A stretch of DNA of 64,000 nucleotides from Nectonema munidae (Eukaryota; Nematomorpha; Nectonematoida; Nectonematidae). Positions within the stretch are counted from its first letter, which is position 1. Each line of letters begins with the position of its first letter. Positions 1-12,278 of this stretch are shown here, in pieces. A program made the translations under genes and the position numbers. A model generated the notes under the pieces. The model ran no database searches and was not told where the DNA came from. It worked only from the letters and a program-made list of their open reading frames with translations. The DNA lies in contig JAUIRK010000970.1 of the NCBI GenBank assembly GCA_030549495.1, positions 1 to 64,000 on the forward strand. Direction: 5' to 3'.

Positions 1-260
1 AACTCAATCTGCTCCAAGTTTTTATGGTATCAATAAAGGCCGAAGTCTACTTATTCTTTTAAATTTTTTTTTTTTGTGTGTTTATTTTCTGTTAAAATAT
101 TTTTATATACTGTATTAATTTTTTATTTTTTTTTTTAAATATAAAGTGTTGTGTATTTTGTAAGTTCAATTATATTGATCATTACATCATTTTTTCTTAT
201 TGGTTTTCTTTTTGAATTCCTTTTCTCATTGGTTTTGATTATGATTACATTTTGCTAAGG
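1..260 (+). other. AT-rich leader upstream of LINE ORF1
   Basis: This T-rich, repeat-poor stretch has no reading frame. It lies directly upstream of an intact LINE ORF1 and is most simply the 5' untranslated region of that LINE. The element's 5' end may lie before the window, because I see no target duplication here. Confidence 0.35.
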
Positions 261-1280
261 ATGACCAAAAATTTATCAATCGACAAGCTGAAAAATATAA
301 TCAAAAATGTTAAGAACTATACTAAGAAAGAAACTAAAGAGAAACTTAATGAATTACTTAATAATTTGATTTATGAATCTAATTTATTGGATGAAATTTC
401 AACACTTAAAAATTTAGTGAAAGATGTAAAACCTGTAACTTATGCAAGTGTGTCAACTGTTTCAAATGTGTATGATGATATCGCAAAAGAACCCACTAGT
501 TGTAATCAAACTTTGAATGCAAATAATACTTTACACTGTGATCCTTCTTTATCAGTAGTAATTCCAAATTTTTTTGTTCCTAATGATAAATCAAACCTCA
601 AAGAAGTGGTTAATTCTAAACTAAAGCCAACACACAATAAGCTGTGTATCAATAAACTCAAAAAACTTAAAAACAATAGCCTGATTTTGCAGTCTTCATC
701 TAGTAAAAACATAGAACACATTAAGCAATGCTTAAAGTCTAACAACTTACCTTTTAACAGTCTAGAACCAAAAACGCCTACTTTTTGTATAACGGGTGTT
801 CCAAAAGTTGAAAATATAGATCTTTTAAAATCAATAATATGTGAACAAAATAGTATTCTGGAAAATTACCTAATTTCAATTTTTAAATTTGGGAAGCCAT
901 CTTCTAATTTTTGCAATATAGGCTTTAGAGTCAAAGCAAATATATGCAGGACTACATATCTTAATAAGTATATTTATATAAATTGTGTTGCTTACGACAT
1001 AAAACTTCTGAAATCTTATATTAAAGTGTGTTATAAATGTAATCAATACAATCACTACTCTCATAAATGCACATCCAAAATCTTCAATTGTAAGTATTGT
1101 GGTTCTAATCATGAGTCTAACTATTGTACTAAGAAAAGTAGTCTTTTTTGTGTAAATTGTGCAACCAAAGGTCTGCCATCCAACCATCAATGTAACTCCA
1201 GTAGTTGTGAAACCTTGTTACGAATGAAAAAAATCCAGAACGAATTAAATAGGAGCTCTTTAACGTTTTATATAAGCTAA
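261..1280 (+). CDS. LINE ORF1, zinc-knuckle nucleic-acid-binding protein (jockey-like)
   Basis: The frame from ATG 261 to TAA 1280 is uninterrupted and codes 339 residues; a TTG at 252 is in frame but less likely as the start. The N-terminal third is basic and helical, beginning MTKNLSIDKLKNIIKN. The C-terminal part carries three Cys/His knuckles: CYKCNQYNHYSHKC (C-x2-C-x4-H-x4-C), CKYCGSNHESNYC (C-x2-C-x3-H-x4-C) and a third starting CVNC. In the jockey, I and R1 groups of non-LTR retrotransposons, ORF1 proteins with this knuckle series bind element RNA. ORF2 begins three bases after the stop. An intact ORF1 beside a broken ORF2 points to fairly recent insertion. It is not a host gene. Confidence 0.85.
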   Translation: MTKNLSIDKLKNIIKNVKNYTKKETKEKLNELLNNLIYESNLLDEISTLKNLVKDVKPVTYASVSTVSNVYDDIAKEPTSCNQTLNANNTLHCDPSLSVVIPNFFVPNDKSNLKEVVNSKLKPTHNKLCINKLKKLKNNSLILQSSSSKNIEHIKQCLKSNNLPFNSLEPKTPTFCITGVPKVENIDLLKSIICEQNSILENYLISIFKFGKPSSNFCNIGFRVKANICRTTYLNKYIYINCVAYDIKLLKSYIKVCYKCNQYNHYSHKCTSKIFNCKYCGSNHESNYCTKKSSLFCVNCATKGLPSNHQCNSSSCETLLRMKKIQNELNRSSLTFYIS

Positions 1281-1283
1281 TTA

Positions 1284-4020
1284 ATGCTTTCACACACAAA
1301 TAATTTAGATTTGTTTGACTTGAATATTTTTGAATCTGTTTATAACGAAAAGGTCACTAATCTAACTAAGAATATCTTTCCAGAAGAACTCAACAATTTG
1401 CACACATTTTCTCAAAATTCCAATCTAAAAATATTCCATTTGAATATTCAGAGTTTAAATGCGAAGTTTACTCTCCTTGAACTTTTTTGTCTTCTCTTAG
1501 ATTTAATTTCGATATTTTGATACTTACAGAGATTTGGCAGCTTGACGCATTCATTAACTTCAATTTGTCCTGTTACGATTTCAGATACTATATAAGAGCC
1601 AAAAAAGGGAGGAGGGATTGGCGTCTTTATCAAATCTGAATATACGATAAGTTATTTCGAGGCAAATACCGTTGGAAACTTTATTTGTGACTATTGTTAT
1701 ATTAAAGTATCACTTCCCTAATTCTATCATTGATATTTTGGGTGTTTACCGTCCTCCAGACTCTGATATCTTAAGCTTTTTGGACTTTCTTCAAAATTTT
1801 GTAGTAAAAAGATTAGCTGATCGAAAAGCCCTTATTTGTGGGGATTTTAATATGGATTTGTTTTCTGCTAGCTCGAATAATTTAGTATATGATTTTTTAA
1901 TGATTTTACTTCAAGGTAATTTCATTCCAACCATAACAAAACCAACGCGTAAATCCTCAAAATGTATTGATAATATTTTTATCAATTTTTCTGTAAACTT
2001 TTCATCGTTTAATATACTTTGTGAATTATCTGATCATTTTCCGAACATTGTTTTAGTGAATGATTACCTTTCTATTGATAATGTGCCTAAACGTTTTTTC
2101 AAGCGTAATTTCAGCAAAACGTGTTTCATCAACTTTCAAAATTATTTAGGTTAGACTGATTTTAGTGGTATTAAAAGTGTAATAGACGTAAATCGTTCTT
2201 TTGAGTTGTTCTCTAAACTTTTTTGAAATCTTTCAATAGATCTTTTCCATTAGTTGAAGTTGTTTCTCGAAAGAATTTTAATCCCTGGTTTACGGTTAAG
2301 CTTGCTAAGTTAAGAAAAGCCAAAGAAAAACTATACAAAAAATATAAACTAGTTCCAAATAATGACAATTATGTCAATTATAAAGCATGTCTAAAATCTT
2401 ACAAAAGAATGGTCATTTCCAGCAAAGCTTCTTATTATCATAACATGTTTTCTTACAACAGGAAATCTAAGTGGAATACTTTGAAAAACCTCTTTAATAT
2501 CAAGGCTAAAGAAAGATCTAGTCCTTTTTCTTAGTAATGATTTTTGCACGGCTTTCCAAAAAGAATCCTTTTCTCCAACCGAAAATAATATAAATTTCGT
2601 CTATAAAACAGTACCTAAAAACAAGGAGACTTTTTTTTTGCTCAACTATTTCTTATGATGATTTTATTATTGCAGTGTCTTCTCTCAAAAATAAAAAATC
2701 ATCTGGCTATGATGGGATAAGTTTAAAAGTTATAATAGTCGCTCTCCCTTTCATTTCCAGCTCCCTCATTGATATTTTCAATAAGTCCTTAATTCAGGTG
2801 TTTTCCCCGAAGCCATGAAACTTTCCAAAGTTTTACCTTTATTAAAGAATAAGAAAAAAATTGATAACATTGATAATTATAGACCAATCTCTATAATTAC
2901 AAATTTTGCAAAAATTTTTGAAAAAATAGTTGTAAGCAAAATGCTGTCGTTTATGTACAAATTTTCAATCTTCACAGAGCATCAATTTGGGTTTCTTGAA
3001 GGACGTTCAACTGAAAAAGCCGTATTGAAATTACTGCATGATATAGATTCATGCCAATCTAATTCTGGTATTGGAGTTTTTCTTGACTTCTCCAAAGCCT
3101 TTGATAGTGTTAACCATTCCCTTCTATTATTGAAACTAAACCAAATTGGCTTTAGATCACGTTTTTACTACTGGTTAGAATCTTATTTAACAGGAAGAAA
3201 ATTCTATGTTTATCTTGACGGCTTTAGTTCGGACATTTATAACAATTATGTAGGTGTTCCTCAAGGGTCCATCCTTGGACCATTTCTATTTTTGATTTAT
3301 ATCAATGATTTGATCCATGTAATTCCAAAATTTTGCCATCCAACTTTATACGCTGATGACGTAACGCTTTTGTTTGATGCTTCAGTTTCTGATTGTAGTT
3401 TAATAAGTGTTAATGATTCACTTGCAAATGTTTCTATATGGTCTGAAAATAATCTTCTTTTTCTTAATCTGAATAAATGTAAATGTATGTTTTTTTCTAA
3501 CAAACTATCTCTTTTCTACTCTAAGCTAGTCATCAATAACACATTTATTGAACGTACTGTGAGTTTTAATTTTTAGGGATAACAATAAATGAAAATTTGA
3601 AATGGTCTGAACACATCAAAGCGGTTACTTGCAAGGTTGCTAGATTTTGTGGAATTTTCTATAAATTTCAGAATTATCTTCCTGTTCCTACTAGACTGCT
3701 TTTATTCTATTCTTACATTTTTCCTCACTTGAAATACGCCAACATAGTCTGGGGTTTTTCGAATAAAACTCTTCTGAAAAAGCTGAATCGAGTGTTGAAA
3801 AGATATATTTAATTTGTAATTTATCAAAATCATAATCATCAGACAATGTTGCATAAATTTTGATCATCTTTAATTTTTCTATGTATTTCACATTTTGATA
3901 ATTTTTCATGATTCATCATGTATCTATAATGCAAGTTCTCTCCTCTTATCTCTTTCAACTCTGAATATCATTCATAATCAAGAAATGTAATATCTTCATA
4001 TTAATCATTTTTATCAATAT
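1284..4020 (+). pseudogene. LINE ORF2 remnant: AP endonuclease plus reverse transcriptase, frameshifted
   Basis: ORF2 opens three bases after ORF1 and reads LFHLNIQSLNAKFTLLE-like sequence typical of an endonuclease start. Its endonuclease motifs are visible: GVYRPPDSD near 1,744, GDFNMDLF near 1,840, TKPTRKSSKCIDNIF near 1,940 and SDHFP near 2,030. The reverse transcriptase runs from about 2,530 to 3,576, with NYRPISI, FLDFSKAFDSVNH, GVPQGSILGPF and the catalytic YADD at 3,349-3,360. The thumb region continues in another frame from 3,597 to 3,812. A decayed tail (CKFSPLISFNSEYHS) reaches about 4,020. Frame changes occur near 1,490, 1,660, 2,155-2,220, 2,535-2,810 and 3,580, and stops follow 3,812, so the protein cannot be made. 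Order and motifs fit the jockey/CR1 assemblage; the exact clade is unsettled. Confidence 0.88.
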
Positions 4021-4490
4021 AAAGTGTAACTTCTGAAAATTGTTAAACTGATAGTACCACCTATTCTTATTAATAAATATCATTTTTTTTTGAATCTTTC
4101 TTCATAAACAAGTATTTAGAAATAAATCTTTATACAATTTATCGTTTATCTTTATATAATGTAAACAAATTAAGCTTCCTTTCTAATATTATATACTTAT
4201 ATATTATATTTTTATGGATTAATGTGTGGGTGCCTTTATTTTCTGTCAATATATGTATTTCTTTTAAATATTAATTTTTTAAATAAATTTCTTTCTAAGT
4301 GTAAATAATATTTAAATTAGTCTTGGTCTTCATCTCGATCGAAGTTGATCATTCCTTTGTTAAAGATAATTTCCTGAACCCAATAATTCTCTCTTCGTCT
4401 TTTGATACATTAAAATTTTTATTTTTAATTGGTTTTTTTACAGATTCATTTCTTTTTTTTATTTTAATATAACTTTTAATTTTATATTGC
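4021..4490 (+). other. Probable LINE 3' tail and AT-rich DNA
   Basis: The stretch is AT-rich with no reading frame or tandem structure. It probably starts with the 3' untranslated region of the preceding LINE, but no poly-A tail or target duplication marks the end of the element. Confidence 0.3.
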
Positions 4491-4494
4491 TACC

Positions 4495-5065
4495 TTACCC
4501 TTTTTACTCAAAAACGTCTGCCATTGATCCCTCTCTTCCAATATATAGTGGTGAATGCTATGCCCTTCTACACGCTTCCGATTACATAAGCCAAAATAAG
4601 TTCTCCTTTAGAAATTACAATACACCAAACTTTTTACTGACTCCTAAAACATTATCAAAGACCTAAGCCTCAAACACAACATCCCATTCTTTACATACAC
4701 CCTTCTTTCTAAACTCACCTACTTATCAAATTACTTTGAAATACACCTCTACTTGTGCCCAGCTCACTCAAACATTCTAGAAAACACTTATGTAGATAAG
4801 CTAACTCACATTAAAAAAAAATCTACAAAAATAACTACACTATTTTCTTTTATTTAAAACCTATATTCTTTAACACCCACCTACTACCTTTGTTCAATCA
4901 ATCATCTTTCAATTACCACTTCAAAAATCCAGCTTTCTACACTTCAGATTCCCTCAACAACTAACCAATTTTTCCAAAGTCCCTCATTCCTAATCAATTC
5001 ATAAGCCAAATCAATACGATTCTCTCGAACTACTTTATACCTTTTCAAGTATTTTGCAAGCATAT
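4495..5065 (-). other. C-rich strand-skewed block, possible decayed minus-strand coding remnant
   Basis: Across this block C greatly exceeds G on the plus strand, so the minus strand is G-rich, the opposite of the next block. The minus strand gives short protein-like stretches such as HSIHHYILEERDQWQTFL, broken by many stops. It may be an old coding remnant of a mobile element in reverse orientation. I could not assign a family, and I did not find an inverted match to the following block. Confidence 0.25.
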
Positions 5066-5189
5066 GGAAAAGTCCGATAGTGCTTAGATATTTCTTCCTA
5101 CCTATCTACCTACCTACCAAAGAAAGATTTTTATATTTATATTTAAACAAAACCTATTACAAACAAATTTTTAATATATTAATGTTAAA

Positions 5190-6335
5190 ATCGTGTTCAC
5201 AATTTGAAGAAAAGGGTAACAAGAGATAACTAATCGATTTTGGTTGATTGTCCATATGTTTGTAAAGATTTAATGTTAAAGCCCTTTAGAAGATTTAAGT
5301 TACGAGGATTGTTTAGAAGTTTAAAAAAAAGAAGATTGCAACTTTAAAGATAAATTCGGTTAATTTAAAGCAGTGGAAGATCTTTAGAATATAAATGTGC
5401 TTATTCATTGAGTTTGGTTCTTTGAAAATATTGAACAATAGAGAATAATGTCAATTGGAGTTTCAATATGAGGGCAGCCAAATATGCAAAAAAGGGTTAG
5501 AGTGTAAATTAAAATTATAGAAATTGGCGCAACACGGACAATGTAAGGTGAACCATCTTATTATGCAGCGATTAAGAGTAATGTTTTTATTTAGAGCAAA
5601 TTGGGATAAGGGGGTAGGTATATTGTTTGAGTAAACCATTCGTTTGTAATTGAGATTTTTATGGATGTTTCAAAAGTGAATAAAGGGAGGATCGGGGTTA
5701 AGATATGTTGTGATGTTATGGATGTGGATTCGGATAAGAAGTCTACCAAAAAATTCTCAAAAGAGGAAGGATGGCACCAGAATTATTTAATAGAGAAATA
5801 ATTGCTAAGTTTGATTAATTTTTTTGTCTAGGCTTAGTGTTGAAATGGGATTTTTTTCTCAAGTTGTAGGAAAAAGATTATGTGCTTGAATTTGGATGTA
5901 AAGATAATTAAGTTAACAAAAATGTGGTTGCATTATGTTCGGAGTTTTAGGGTTTCAGTTTCATATGCAGATGTAATAATGTCTGTAAGCATTTGTTGTA
6001 TGAAGAAGGAAATACTTGCATTGTCATTAAAAAAGGCATAAACAGCGGTTGAGGTTGTTACGTGATTTTGAGCCGTCGGTAAAACTGAGAATTGGTGATA
6101 CACATTTAAATTCCGTTGGTGTCTGATGGAGTTAAGTGCTGAGAATTAGTGGAGATATTTGAATTGTGCATGGGGTGGCTTTGGATGGGTGCATTAGTGA
6201 GTTTGAGGTGTAGTATGAACTGAGTAAAAATTCGTGAAGTTATGTGGAGCTGATGTAGGGTAGAAAGTAGTCAGATATTTTTTAATTATGTTTTTCTTAA
6301 AGTTCAAGTGTAAGGCTAGGGTATGGGTGAGAATT
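5190..6335 (+). pseudogene. Decayed LINE ORF2 3' part with RNase-H-like segment
   Basis: G exceeds C on the plus strand throughout. Around 5,640-5,780 one frame reads FVIEIFMDVSKVNKGRIGV, close to the 'TDGSK..GRxGxG' opening of RNase H domains carried by I/LOA-type LINEs (family pattern from memory). Shortly before it, near 5,480-5,560, a stretch reads QKRVRV and IGATRTM, like the RT thumb/connection that precedes such a domain. Many stops interrupt it. It is clearly older than the LINE at 261-4,020, which shows no RNase H. The call rests on short motif resemblance only, so the subfamily is uncertain. Confidence 0.4.
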
Positions 6336-6670
6336 TCAAGTTTTGAAATAGAAGTTATATTTTGACAAAAATAATTTTTTTGTTTTTAATATACATTAGA
6401 AAACAGAGAGAAAAAAATTTTTTGTTAAAAACAAAAAAAAATATAAATATAAAATTAGTACATAAGAAAGTGAATCAAAAAAACAAATAAAATGATATAT
6501 TGAGATGAAAATTAATAGCCAAAATGGCCGTTATTAGATTCTCATAAATAGAAGAGGTATTATAATTCAAAAAAACTGAACCATATCTATAAGTGACGCA
6601 AGCTTTCTACCACGTACATATATATCTTTAGATAATTTTATTAGTTAATAATGCATATAATTTTTGTCAG
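6336..6670. other. AT-rich spacer
   Basis: I see only A/T-rich sequence and short homopolymers here, with no gene or repeat ends. Confidence 0.4.
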
Positions 6671-7758
6671 TCATAAGTTTAGGTGATACTCTTTCTTAAC
6701 CGAAGGACAGTTGAAATCCATGGCAGAATGGGCCAAAGTATTTTCTCCATTTTTTTCACATGTGACATACTTATACTTAGAAGGGGTATCTTTAATGTTG
6801 CAGGTATTGGATTTATGAGAGGATGAGCAATACTTACATACTGTGACTTTTCTACAATGTGAAGTAGTGTGGCAAAAAAGCAAGCAGTTTCCACACTGTA
6901 TATGAGAGGAAATGGGCTTACATCTAACAACTTGCATTTCGAAGAAAAAAGAGAAATCATGCTTTTCAATAAATGAAAAAATTTGTGGGGTGACTTTTAA
7001 CACAACAACTTTTTTCCCATTATTGATTTCTTTAGAAAAAAGAAGCTGTAAAACTTTATCTTGATCAACAAGTTCTTTAAGCTCTTCATTTTTAGTTAAA
7101 ATTGATGAGATAATCGAGTCATTGGGTATTTGTGATGAAAGAACAAAAGATAATTTTGGCAATAAAACTTTAGTTGGGATTGCTTTCAAATAATTATATT
7201 GCTTCATTAAGTTTTCTGCTTTAACTAAATTATCTTTGTCTGAGAAACGAAGTCTATATGATTTTTTAGATTGTGTGTTAAACACATTAACATCTTTAAA
7301 AAATGAAGTTATTCTCTTCGTCAATTCACCAATTTCCATCGTGCCGATCTAACATAAAGTGTATTTTCTTTTTTGATTCTGGGACTTTTTACTACTTCAG
7401 CATAGGTTGGCATTGAATGGGAAGGTATTGAGTAACTTTCGCCAGGAATTGCATTAATCAATTTTAAATACACGATTACTTCATTTTCCTCTTTCATTTG
7501 AGATTCCAAACTGTTCACGGAATTAACAAGTTTACTTAATATATCATTTTCTTTTTTATCTTTCTTCATGTCATCAGATCGACAATTTAAGCAGTACAAT
7601 TTGATACCTTGAAAACTGTACTTATCAAGAATTTTAAAAAGAGAACTATCAAATTTTTGACAGCTATAAGGGACCCAGCTTAAACAACAATCTCATTTAA
7701 CCAAGTTTGAAGAAATCTCACAACAATTTTCGCAATTCCAACTTTCTTCTTCTGTCAT
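6671..7758 (-). pseudogene. Second LINE ORF1 remnant: PHD-like finger, coiled region, zinc knuckles
   Basis: Reading the minus strand from ATG 7,758, the N-terminus has closely spaced cysteines (WNCENCCEI, then DCCLSW and YCLNC), like the PHD-type finger found in some CR1/jockey ORF1 proteins. A charged helical stretch follows (KKDKKENDILSKLVNS), then a basic domain. The C-terminus has knuckles CGNCLLFCHTTSHC and CKYCSSSHKSNTC and a decayed third one. A TGA at about 7,697 and a frameshift near 7,330-7,340 break the frame. The sequence clearly differs from the ORF1 at 261-1,280, so this is another LINE family. No ORF2 follows on the low-coordinate side, so only the 5' part survives here. Confidence 0.75.
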
Positions 7759-7759
7759 T

Positions 7760-8535
7760 AAAAAACAGCCATGCGTAACTTGGATAGAAAAGGATAGAAA
7801 CAAATGAATTACTTCATCACAAAGTGCTTGATAATAAGAGTTTCTATCGTTTAAAGAAATTATGAATGTAGAAGGAGTTGGTAGAAGTTTGAGTACGGAT
7901 GAATGAGACTTTGAGTTTAAAAAAATGAAATAAATCTAGTCTGGTATTTTTTGTTTGAATTTGAGATCATTAATAATAATATGAAAATATGTAAAAAAAA
8001 CACAGTTTTTTTGTGTTTTAAGGAATTCTGATTTCAGATTATTAATTGTATAACTCATTCATAGCTGGAGTGGAACAAGAGCAATCGGGTAGCTTGCTAC
8101 TCATGAAACTTTTTGAAACACAAATTTTTTAAAATTTCAAAATTCGATGATAATTAAGAACCAAAAATTTTTAGAGGATTTTTCAATAACTCTGTCTGAA
8201 ATACTGTATTATATAAGAAACGTTTACAATTTATATATTTAAAATATATTTTTTTATTATATTAAATTCCAACATTTAATGAAGAAGTAAATGGAAATTT
8301 TCAGATATAAATATATATATGTTTCGTCACGTCGTTTATCTTTTCTTTTTATATAAATTAAGGCCATTATGATTTTTTTAAAAATAAGTAAAAAATATCA
8401 TTCCATGGATAGTCGCCAGAAATCTAAATTTTCAAAAAGAATTCTTTCTCTAAAACTAAATAAAAATATTCGCTACAGATTTGCAGAATCTAATAGTTAT
8501 GTAATCTAAAAGTAATCAATATTTTAATTTTGGAA
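7760..8535. other. AT-rich stretch without recognised content
   Basis: Only short stops-rich frames and A/T runs are seen. The upstream LINE leader could extend into the first part. Confidence 0.35.
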
Positions 8536-8539
8536 CTCA

Positions 8540-9560
8540 ATTTTCCAACTTGATTTTTTCGCATGATCCACTATTCTTTTGCAGGGATATCAAAATAAAA
8601 ATACAGAATCTAAAGACATAGTTTCCTCAAAATACCTTCACAGTTAGATAACCATCAATGAAAGTTGTATTTCGGCCCTTAAGTTGGTGATTATCACAGT
8701 TTAGATTTGCAAATATGTGAGCCAAGTAAAAAAAGACAAGAAAGCCAGTCCTTATCAGTGAAATTAATAGAAAAATAAGATCCGATTTTTTAGGAAATCC
8801 TGAACAGCCTTTCCGAGCTTAATTACCACACCTTTAATATTGCGATTGAACAAACAACGAACATCGCTGTGCTACACCAGAATTCAATAGCGCTCTTCCA
8901 TTTCCTTCAATATACGCGAGTTCACATCCCTGCATTTGATAAAATTGAGAGGTTTCACATTTCTAAACATAGATTGACAGAAATTTTCCGACTTCTCGAT
9001 CCAAAAGAATACTGATGAATAAATAATAGAAGGATCTACATAAATTTATAGGTTCACAGCTTATATGAGGCCCCATAATATACGATAACTATCCATCATC
9101 GACCGTGCTCCATTAACAGAGGCATGGATAAATAATTATTATAGATCATGGCAGTTAATCATTCTTACTTCTTTTTCGTGTTATAATAATATGTTATTAA
9201 TTAATTTAATTTATTTTGGTACAGAATATGTTTGACTTATCTTTAGATTGTATTATTTGAAAGAGATATGTAATTACGTTTCTTGACTTCATCCTCAGCA
9301 TATACCTTCCTAACGATCTCTTGCATAATCAAATTCTCTACAATTGTTTTTCATTTCTGTTGTTCCACTGATGATTCTATTGTAGCATGTAGCTCTTTAA
9401 ATTGAATTGAACTGATGTGGATATTTTTAATTGCTACAGCCTGGTGCTGAAAATATTTCAGATCGCAATTTTGTACACATGGATGGCACTTCTAGAGGTG
9501 AGCTAAGAATTTTGAAGTCTTTGGGCCTTCATTTTCCAATACTTTGCGGCATTATTAGAG
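8540..9560 (-). pseudogene. hAT transposase fossil, ZBED5-like (BED finger plus DUF4371-type core)
   Basis: The minus strand reads as a chain of motifs of the ZBED5/SCAND3-like hAT transposase family. From 9,551 down: CRKVLENEGPKTSKFLAHL (end of a BED-type finger), then IVENLIMQEIVRKVYAED and YISLSNNTI to about 9,240. After a break come VNGARSMMDSYRILWGLI near 9,120, KCRDVNSRILKEMEERY near 8,930, HSDVRCLFNRNIKG near 8,860 and VQDFLKNR near 8,790, and finally DKDWLSCL and RNTTF near 8,740-8,650. The order matches the family. Between SLSNNTI and VNGARSM only about 100 bp remain where the family has roughly 100 residues, so much of the catalytic core is deleted. Several stops and frameshifts are present. 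It is a dead copy, not a domesticated gene. Confidence 0.8.
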
Positions 9561-9564
9561 CAAA

Positions 9565-10920
9565 CAAAATCTGAGAACAAACATTCATATAGAAATTATA
9601 TAAAAACCCCTAAATTTGTTTAGAAGAAACTGTTATAGATTGCAGCAACTGCATATTACTTTCTCGTACAAGTAGTTACGTAAACCTCTAATTTGATGCT
9701 ATAACTTATAAAGTTTATTATTAATTTATATTAGAGGCTTAAAATTAAATTTATAGTTTAAATTTATTTATATGTTTAATATTATTCAATTTTTTAAAAT
9801 AAGGGCCGTTTCGTTCGTAAGTCAAATATATTAGAAATTTTTTTGGATTTTTTATTTGTTAATTTTTGGGTATCATTTAATTACATTTCTTAAATGGCAA
9901 CTCCTAAATATAGATTCCAAATAATTTTGGAAATTACTTTTCAATTTGGAACTCGTGTTCTAAAAAATGACAATCATCTGCTTTATATATAAAATTTTAT
10001 TTAAAAAAAGCTGACAATTACTCTTAAAATTCTGGAGCTCTATGGATTTATTCTTATTTTGTAAATTTAGATCTCTAATTTTTTTTTTTATTATAAAAGT
10101 AGCCTCTGTAATGCTACAATAAATATTACCGATAAAGAATAATAAAAGTCTAAGTATGTAATTTTTGAATCTAGCCTTTACGTTTTTGTACGTAGTAAAA
10201 TTTGCCCAGCCTTAGAAATTTATAAAGCACTTCAAAACGCAGAAAACTGAATAATAGATATATTGATATGCAAACTAAGAATAACAATTCTTATTTCATG
10301 ATTTCTATAATATTTCATTTTTATTAAGGATTTTAATAGAAATAAATTATGGCGCCCTGACAGACCTCCTTCCCTTCCTTCTTTCAATATGCTACCGGAA
10401 CTATAGGAATTATAAATTTTTGAACCTCACTAATTAATCAAATACATTCTAGATATAAATCTTACAAGGGAGAAAATTTATAAATAAAAAACTTCTTTCT
10501 AATCCTTCATAACTAAAACTTTATCATAAACAATAAAAATCACACCTTTCAAACAAACACTCTTCATATGCTTATAAAATTTCGTGGGTTCTCTCACAAA
10601 GACAAAGGTACTTATTGATGATTATCTACCCTCCTTCCTCTAAAAATTTACGTTTACTATCTTGTATAGAAAGATGATATGTTTATTTGTTAGATGAAAA
10701 ATGAATTCCTTTGAAACTGACTGACTATCTGTTTAATTAACTGACAAATTAACCTATAACTAGTTAGTTTTTTGGATAACTAGTTCGTTAGTAAGATTTA
10801 GTTTTTATTTAAATAAAAAATTTTAATTTATAAATATTTAGTAAAAATATTTTTATTATAAGCAGAGACTGTTTTTAGGGGGTGGGGATCTTGGGGATAG
10901 ATAGAAAATAGTATAAAGGC
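9565..10920. other. AT-rich DNA without recognised genes
   Basis: No long frames, tandem arrays or terminal repeats were found. A few polypyrimidine runs occur but do not border open frames. Confidence 0.35.
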
Positions 10921-10945
10921 AATAACTCTACCCTATTTAAAATTA

Positions 10946-11170
10946 GGTGGCGTGAGCAAGGTTGGTTAGAGGTTTCGATAAAGTGGCGTGAGTAAGCTTA
11001 GTTAGATACTGGGTTTTGATAACTCAAGATCTTGGGTTAGATCCCGTATCAAGCATCCTTTCCTCATAGTTCGATACAAGCGTCGAAATTGTGCCTCCTC
11101 GATGAAAATACCCCACCGTGCCTTATTTGTGGCTTCATGTTTGATTCTTGTCACTAAGAGGATAGGTGGG
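10946..11170 (+). repeat. tRNA-like SINE copy with duplicated head
   Basis: A pol III-like head is present: A-box-like TGGCGTGAGTAAG near 10,984 and B-box-like GGTTAGATCCC at 11,035-11,045. The A-box part occurs twice, because GTGGCGTGAGCAAGG just upstream is nearly repeated. The stretch from GATAACTCAAGATC through CATCCTTTCCTC closely parallels the SINE at 45,801-45,900. It has no intact tRNA fold. It is one of three related copies in the window. Confidence 0.6.
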
Positions 11171-11174
11171 CAAG

Positions 11175-12156
11175 GGGATTTTGGTCTATTATTAAATATT
11201 TTTATAGAAATATAGAATTCTAGTAATACTCCACAAATATTATTTGTTGATCTGATGATGTTTATTTTTTAATGAAAATCGACCAAACTAGTCGAAAATG
11301 TCTTACATTTTTTTTTGAAATTTATATATTTAGTATTGATTGACAGCTTTGGATTTTTATTGATTTTCATGAAAAATAAATGACACCATCACATTCGCAA
11401 TCAATTATTTAGTGGATTCGCGCTAGAATTTTATAAAAATATTCAATAGTTTAAGAAAAAAAGAGGGGACAAAAAGTCACGTTGGAGATAATAAATAACC
11501 CGTCACAAATAGGGGTAAAATCATGGCCAAATTATATTCACATTATGAAATTATCTTGGCAGTGCCTCTCTTCAAATATTAGCATTTGTGACAGTTTTGA
11601 TAATTCTAGCCCCCTGAAAATTTTCAGATTTCTTATCCATGTTAGTGAATTGATTATATTTTTATTGTAAACTCAGCTTTTTGCAATTTTCAACTTTTTT
11701 TATCATCCCAGCTGACGAATTTAAGAAAATATTAAAAAACCACTTAATTTTAGTTTTAGTTTAACACCTCTAACTTTCTACACTTCGTGCCTCGAAACGA
11801 TTATTATTGGTCGATGTCGTAAAGGAAATTAGGTTGAAAAAACACTTTTCCCAATACAGTCTTTGAAATAGAAACTGTCCTCACCTCTGTAACAAGAGAG
11901 TGCGTTACTAAATTCATTTATATTGGTTCACTTCTCGTTCACTTAAAACTTCGCCAAACCGGTTAAAGAGCGAAATAATCAGAGATATCTAATGAACGCA
12001 GATTTGTATTTTTTCACATTTTGCTTTAGTATTTATTTTCAAGTTTTCATTGAAGTAAATAAATTGCTAAATTTTGTTTCTTTAATATTTAATAGTATTG
12101 CTTTTGTTAGTGTGTTTATATTTTTTGAATTCTTTTTCTAAGAAATGGTATATTCA
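11175..12156. other. AT-rich DNA without recognised genes
   Basis: One 62-codon open stretch at 11,482-11,670 has no start context, domain or splice borders and looks like chance. Confidence 0.35.
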
Positions 12157-12278
12157 TTTTAAATCAGGGGCGCACATCCTCAAAATTATTGGGGGGGCGA
12201 AATTTTTTTGTTGCAATTTTCAAAATTAGTGGTCTGGAAATACCACGGGAGACCAAATATTCAAGCAATCCTTTAAAA

